Shown: positions 57,600 to 59,427 of the stretch, piece by piece
How the letters are laid out: each line of letters opens with the position of its first letter
Position numbering within the stretch: the stretch's first letter is position 1
DNA from: Neocallimastix lanati (nom. inval.)
Lineage: Eukaryota > Neocallimastigomycota > Neocallimastigomycetes > Neocallimastigales > Neocallimastigaceae
DNA length: 59,427 bases
Assembly (NCBI GenBank): GCA_016946835.1
Contig: JACVTC010000066.1
Coordinates: 957,501 to 1,016,927, forward strand
Direction of reading: 5' to 3'
Program-made: the position numbers and the translations under genes
Notes under the pieces: generated by a model
Told to the model about the DNA's origin: nothing
The model's input: only the letters and a program-made list of their open reading frames with translations
Databases searched by the model: none

Positions 57600-59427
57600 A
57601 AATTATAAGGGAAATAACGTAAAAAATAAATAAAAATAATTGTTTAAATTTTAAAAATATGTGTTAATAATAATAATTAATAAAACTGATAATTTTTTTT
57701 ATTTATATATATAATGATTAAAATATTACTGAATATATTTAACATTTTTTTTTTTTTTGATAAAAAATATTATTAATAATTTTTAATATTAATAATTATT
57801 ATGAGTATTATTATTTATTACTAATATGTTTTAAATGAAACAATAATTATTTTAATATTTATTTACCTTTAGAATCAATAGTACAATCACTCCATACTTA
57901 TAAACGTATATAATAAGTACATACATTATTATATTTTTATAGAAACAGATTAATTATTATTTATATCTTAGAGAATTATATTAAATAATTATAAATATTT
58001 ATATTTGTTATTTTTACCTATTCTACAGACTTTTTGTATTAAAAAATATTTTATTTTATAAATTTAATATATTATAATTAAATAATATAGTTTTATTTTA
58101 TATAATTATGAGTAACATATATTGATAAAAATATGTCAATAATAATATTAATTTAATATAAATATTTATTTATAAATTTATATTTAAATATTTAAAATCA
58201 TTATAATGTATTAAAATAAAAAAAATATTTATTAATTTTATATTAAAATTTGTTATTGTATGATTTTAATAAACAGCTTACCTTTTTTTTATTTATTTTT
58301 TTTTTATAAATTTATTAATATTAATCATATTAAATATAAAATAATATATATATTAATAAATATTTTGTTTTTAATTTAATAAACATTTATAATACTTACA
58401 ATGATAGCAATTAGCTCTACTTGATAAATTATTATTTAAATTTTCTATATTTATATATATATATATATATTTTTTTTTACAATTAAAAAACATAATAATA
58501 TATAATTTTTAATTTTTATCATATTAAAATATAGATATATATATAATTAATAATATTATATTTGTTAACATTAAAAATTCATTTTAATTTTTATACTATT
58601 TATTTTATTTTTTATTTTTTATTTTTTTATTTCTTATTATATAATTATTTATTTATACCTTTGAATTTATCAAGTCCTAAAATAATTTGTTAATAATTTT
58701 TAAAGAGATAATAGATGAAAAAAATTAATAAATGTTTAAATTTTTATTATATTATATTATTAATATTAATTTAATAAAAGATCATTTACCATAATTACAA
58801 GCTTTTCATTTAAATAAAAAATATTAAATTATAAAGAAATTTTTTATATTTTTATTTTAGATATGTGTTAACGGAAAAAATAAATAAAGTTTTTAATAAT
58901 TTTACAATTTTTAATTTATTTATTAATTTTAATCGAGAGTAATGTTTTTATCAAAAATTTTATAAAATATCATTTATTGTATAAATGTTTTTATTTTTTA
59001 TTTTATTTTATTTTATTTTTTTTTTTTTTTTTTTTTTTATTATAAATAATTTTTTTTATATTTCATTAGATTTATTAATTTAATAAATATATATATATAT
59101 ATATAAATATTTAATATTTATTAATATGTATCTTTAAAAAATTATTTTTTACTTATTTATTAATATATATTAATTTAATTACCAGATGTGCACTCTTTTT
59201 ATGTTTTAAATGAAAATTTATTTAAATATATGAAGAAAAGTATATTAAAATTACATATAAAATATTGAAAATAAATTGTTATATTGTTATTATTTAATAT
59301 GAATAACATAAATTTTTTTTTTTTAAAAAAATATAAATTTTTTTATTATAAATACCTTTTAGACAAGTATCATCACCTATTAAGAATATTTTATAAATTA
59401 TTTATAATGATAAAAACAAAATGAATA
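57600..59427 (-). other. Introns and flanks of the micro-exon region
   Basis: Outside the micro-exons this 1.8-kb stretch is almost pure A/T. Introns are 113-381 bp. A donor-like AAGGTAAGC near 58270 has no AG acceptor before it for more than 60 bp, so no exon is called there. Confidence 0.5.
57867..59376 (-). CDS. Micro-exon cassette, upstream part of the chitin-binding gene (partial)
   Basis: Seven candidate micro-exons, each with GT donor and AG acceptor, each a multiple of three and all phase 1: 59356-59376 (21 bases, GDDTCLK), 59183-59194 (12, ECTS), 58790-58801 (12, ACNY), 58659-58676 (18, GLDKFK), 58400-58414 (15, ANCYH), 58018-58029 (12, FCRI) and 57867-57896 (30, VWSDCTIDSK). The last joins the acceptor at 57590 as G|AA, entering the Glu frame. 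Six of the seven carry one Cys codon, and G/C bases in this 1.8 kb cluster at exactly these sites. No stop occurs in the joined frame. The gene continues beyond 59427, where the signal peptide and start must be. Acceptors are partly weak (AAAAG, TATAAG). Seen by eye; transcript data are needed to confirm. Confidence 0.55.

Noticed and set aside
53001-57608. Plus-strand Leu/His/Phe-rich open frame of about 1,535 codons
   Set aside because: A composition effect of the TTC/CTC tract. No signal peptide or recognisable domain.
52576-57633. Plus-strand open frame of about 1,690 codons rich in Ser, Phe and Ile
   Set aside because: It is the exact reverse complement, in register, of the stalk and acidic region of the chitin-binding gene. 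It has no domain, and the CBM18 evidence fixes the real strand.
58255-58300. Another micro-exon at a strong AAGGTAAGC donor
   Set aside because: No AG acceptor within the preceding 60 bp on the minus strand, so no exon can be placed.

Overview
The window looks like nuclear DNA of an anaerobic gut fungus (Neocallimastigomycota). The base composition is extremely AT-rich, with long A/T homopolymers and AAT, AAAT and TTTTA microsatellites between genes. It combines a secreted GH11 xylanase, a Cthe_2159-type carbohydrate-binding relic, a hevein-type chitin-binding protein, LRR/SH3 membrane proteins built from many tiny exons, and decayed Ty1/copia, LINE-like and MULE/FLYWCH elements. The species assignment is inference. 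No rRNA, tRNA, CRISPR or prokaryotic operon signals were seen.

Layout. 0.5-1.2 kb: small secreted Cys-containing protein (+). 2-5 kb: microsatellites and an antisense gag-like relic. 5.0-5.9 kb: an AAAT tract and ten copies of a 60-bp minisatellite with higher-order structure. 6.6-7.3 kb: GH11 xylanase (-). 8.3-8.8 kb: inverted-repeat element. 9.7-10.4 kb: truncated LRR/SH3 paralogue. 10.7-13.4 kb: a perfect hairpin and two copia relics in opposite orientation. 14.1-18.0 kb and 22.5-26.0 kb: two intact paralogous 12-exon genes (-) encoding signal peptide, nine LRRs, TM, SH3-like domain and a second TM. Paralogue debris, duplicated flanks and a LINE-like relic lie between them. 26-30.5 kb: duplicated flanks, then a 2.5-kb three-part satellite-like array. 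30.7-33.8 kb: FLYWCH/MULE fragment, copia RT/RNase H relic and other debris. 35.3-38.0 kb: pseudogene of a Cthe_2159-like beta-helix protein. 38.3-41 kb: antisense copia and LINE-like relics. 42.5-43.9 kb: ankyrin-repeat gene with one frameshift. 44.1-44.5 kb: 7-bp satellite. 45.5-48.5 kb: the longest copia relic. 51.4-59.4 kb: one long minus-strand gene, continuing past the window edge, with a chain of 12-30 base micro-exons, a giant Glu/Asn-rich exon region, a Thr/Ser/Asp/Ala repeat stalk and six CBM18 domains.

How the genes fit together. The xylanase, the Cthe_2159-type relic and the chitin-binding protein act on polysaccharide outside the cell. The LRR/SH3 pair look like cell-surface receptors or scaffolds. 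The rest is a repeat-rich, retroelement-degraded accessory region. The strongest candidates for something undescribed are (1) the micro-exon cassette, all phase-1 and mostly one Cys per exon, joined to a polypurine-encoded acidic tract and CBM18 array, and (2) the LRR-TM-SH3-TM family with one LRR per phase-2 exon and an SH3 domain lacking its usual ligand-site Trp.
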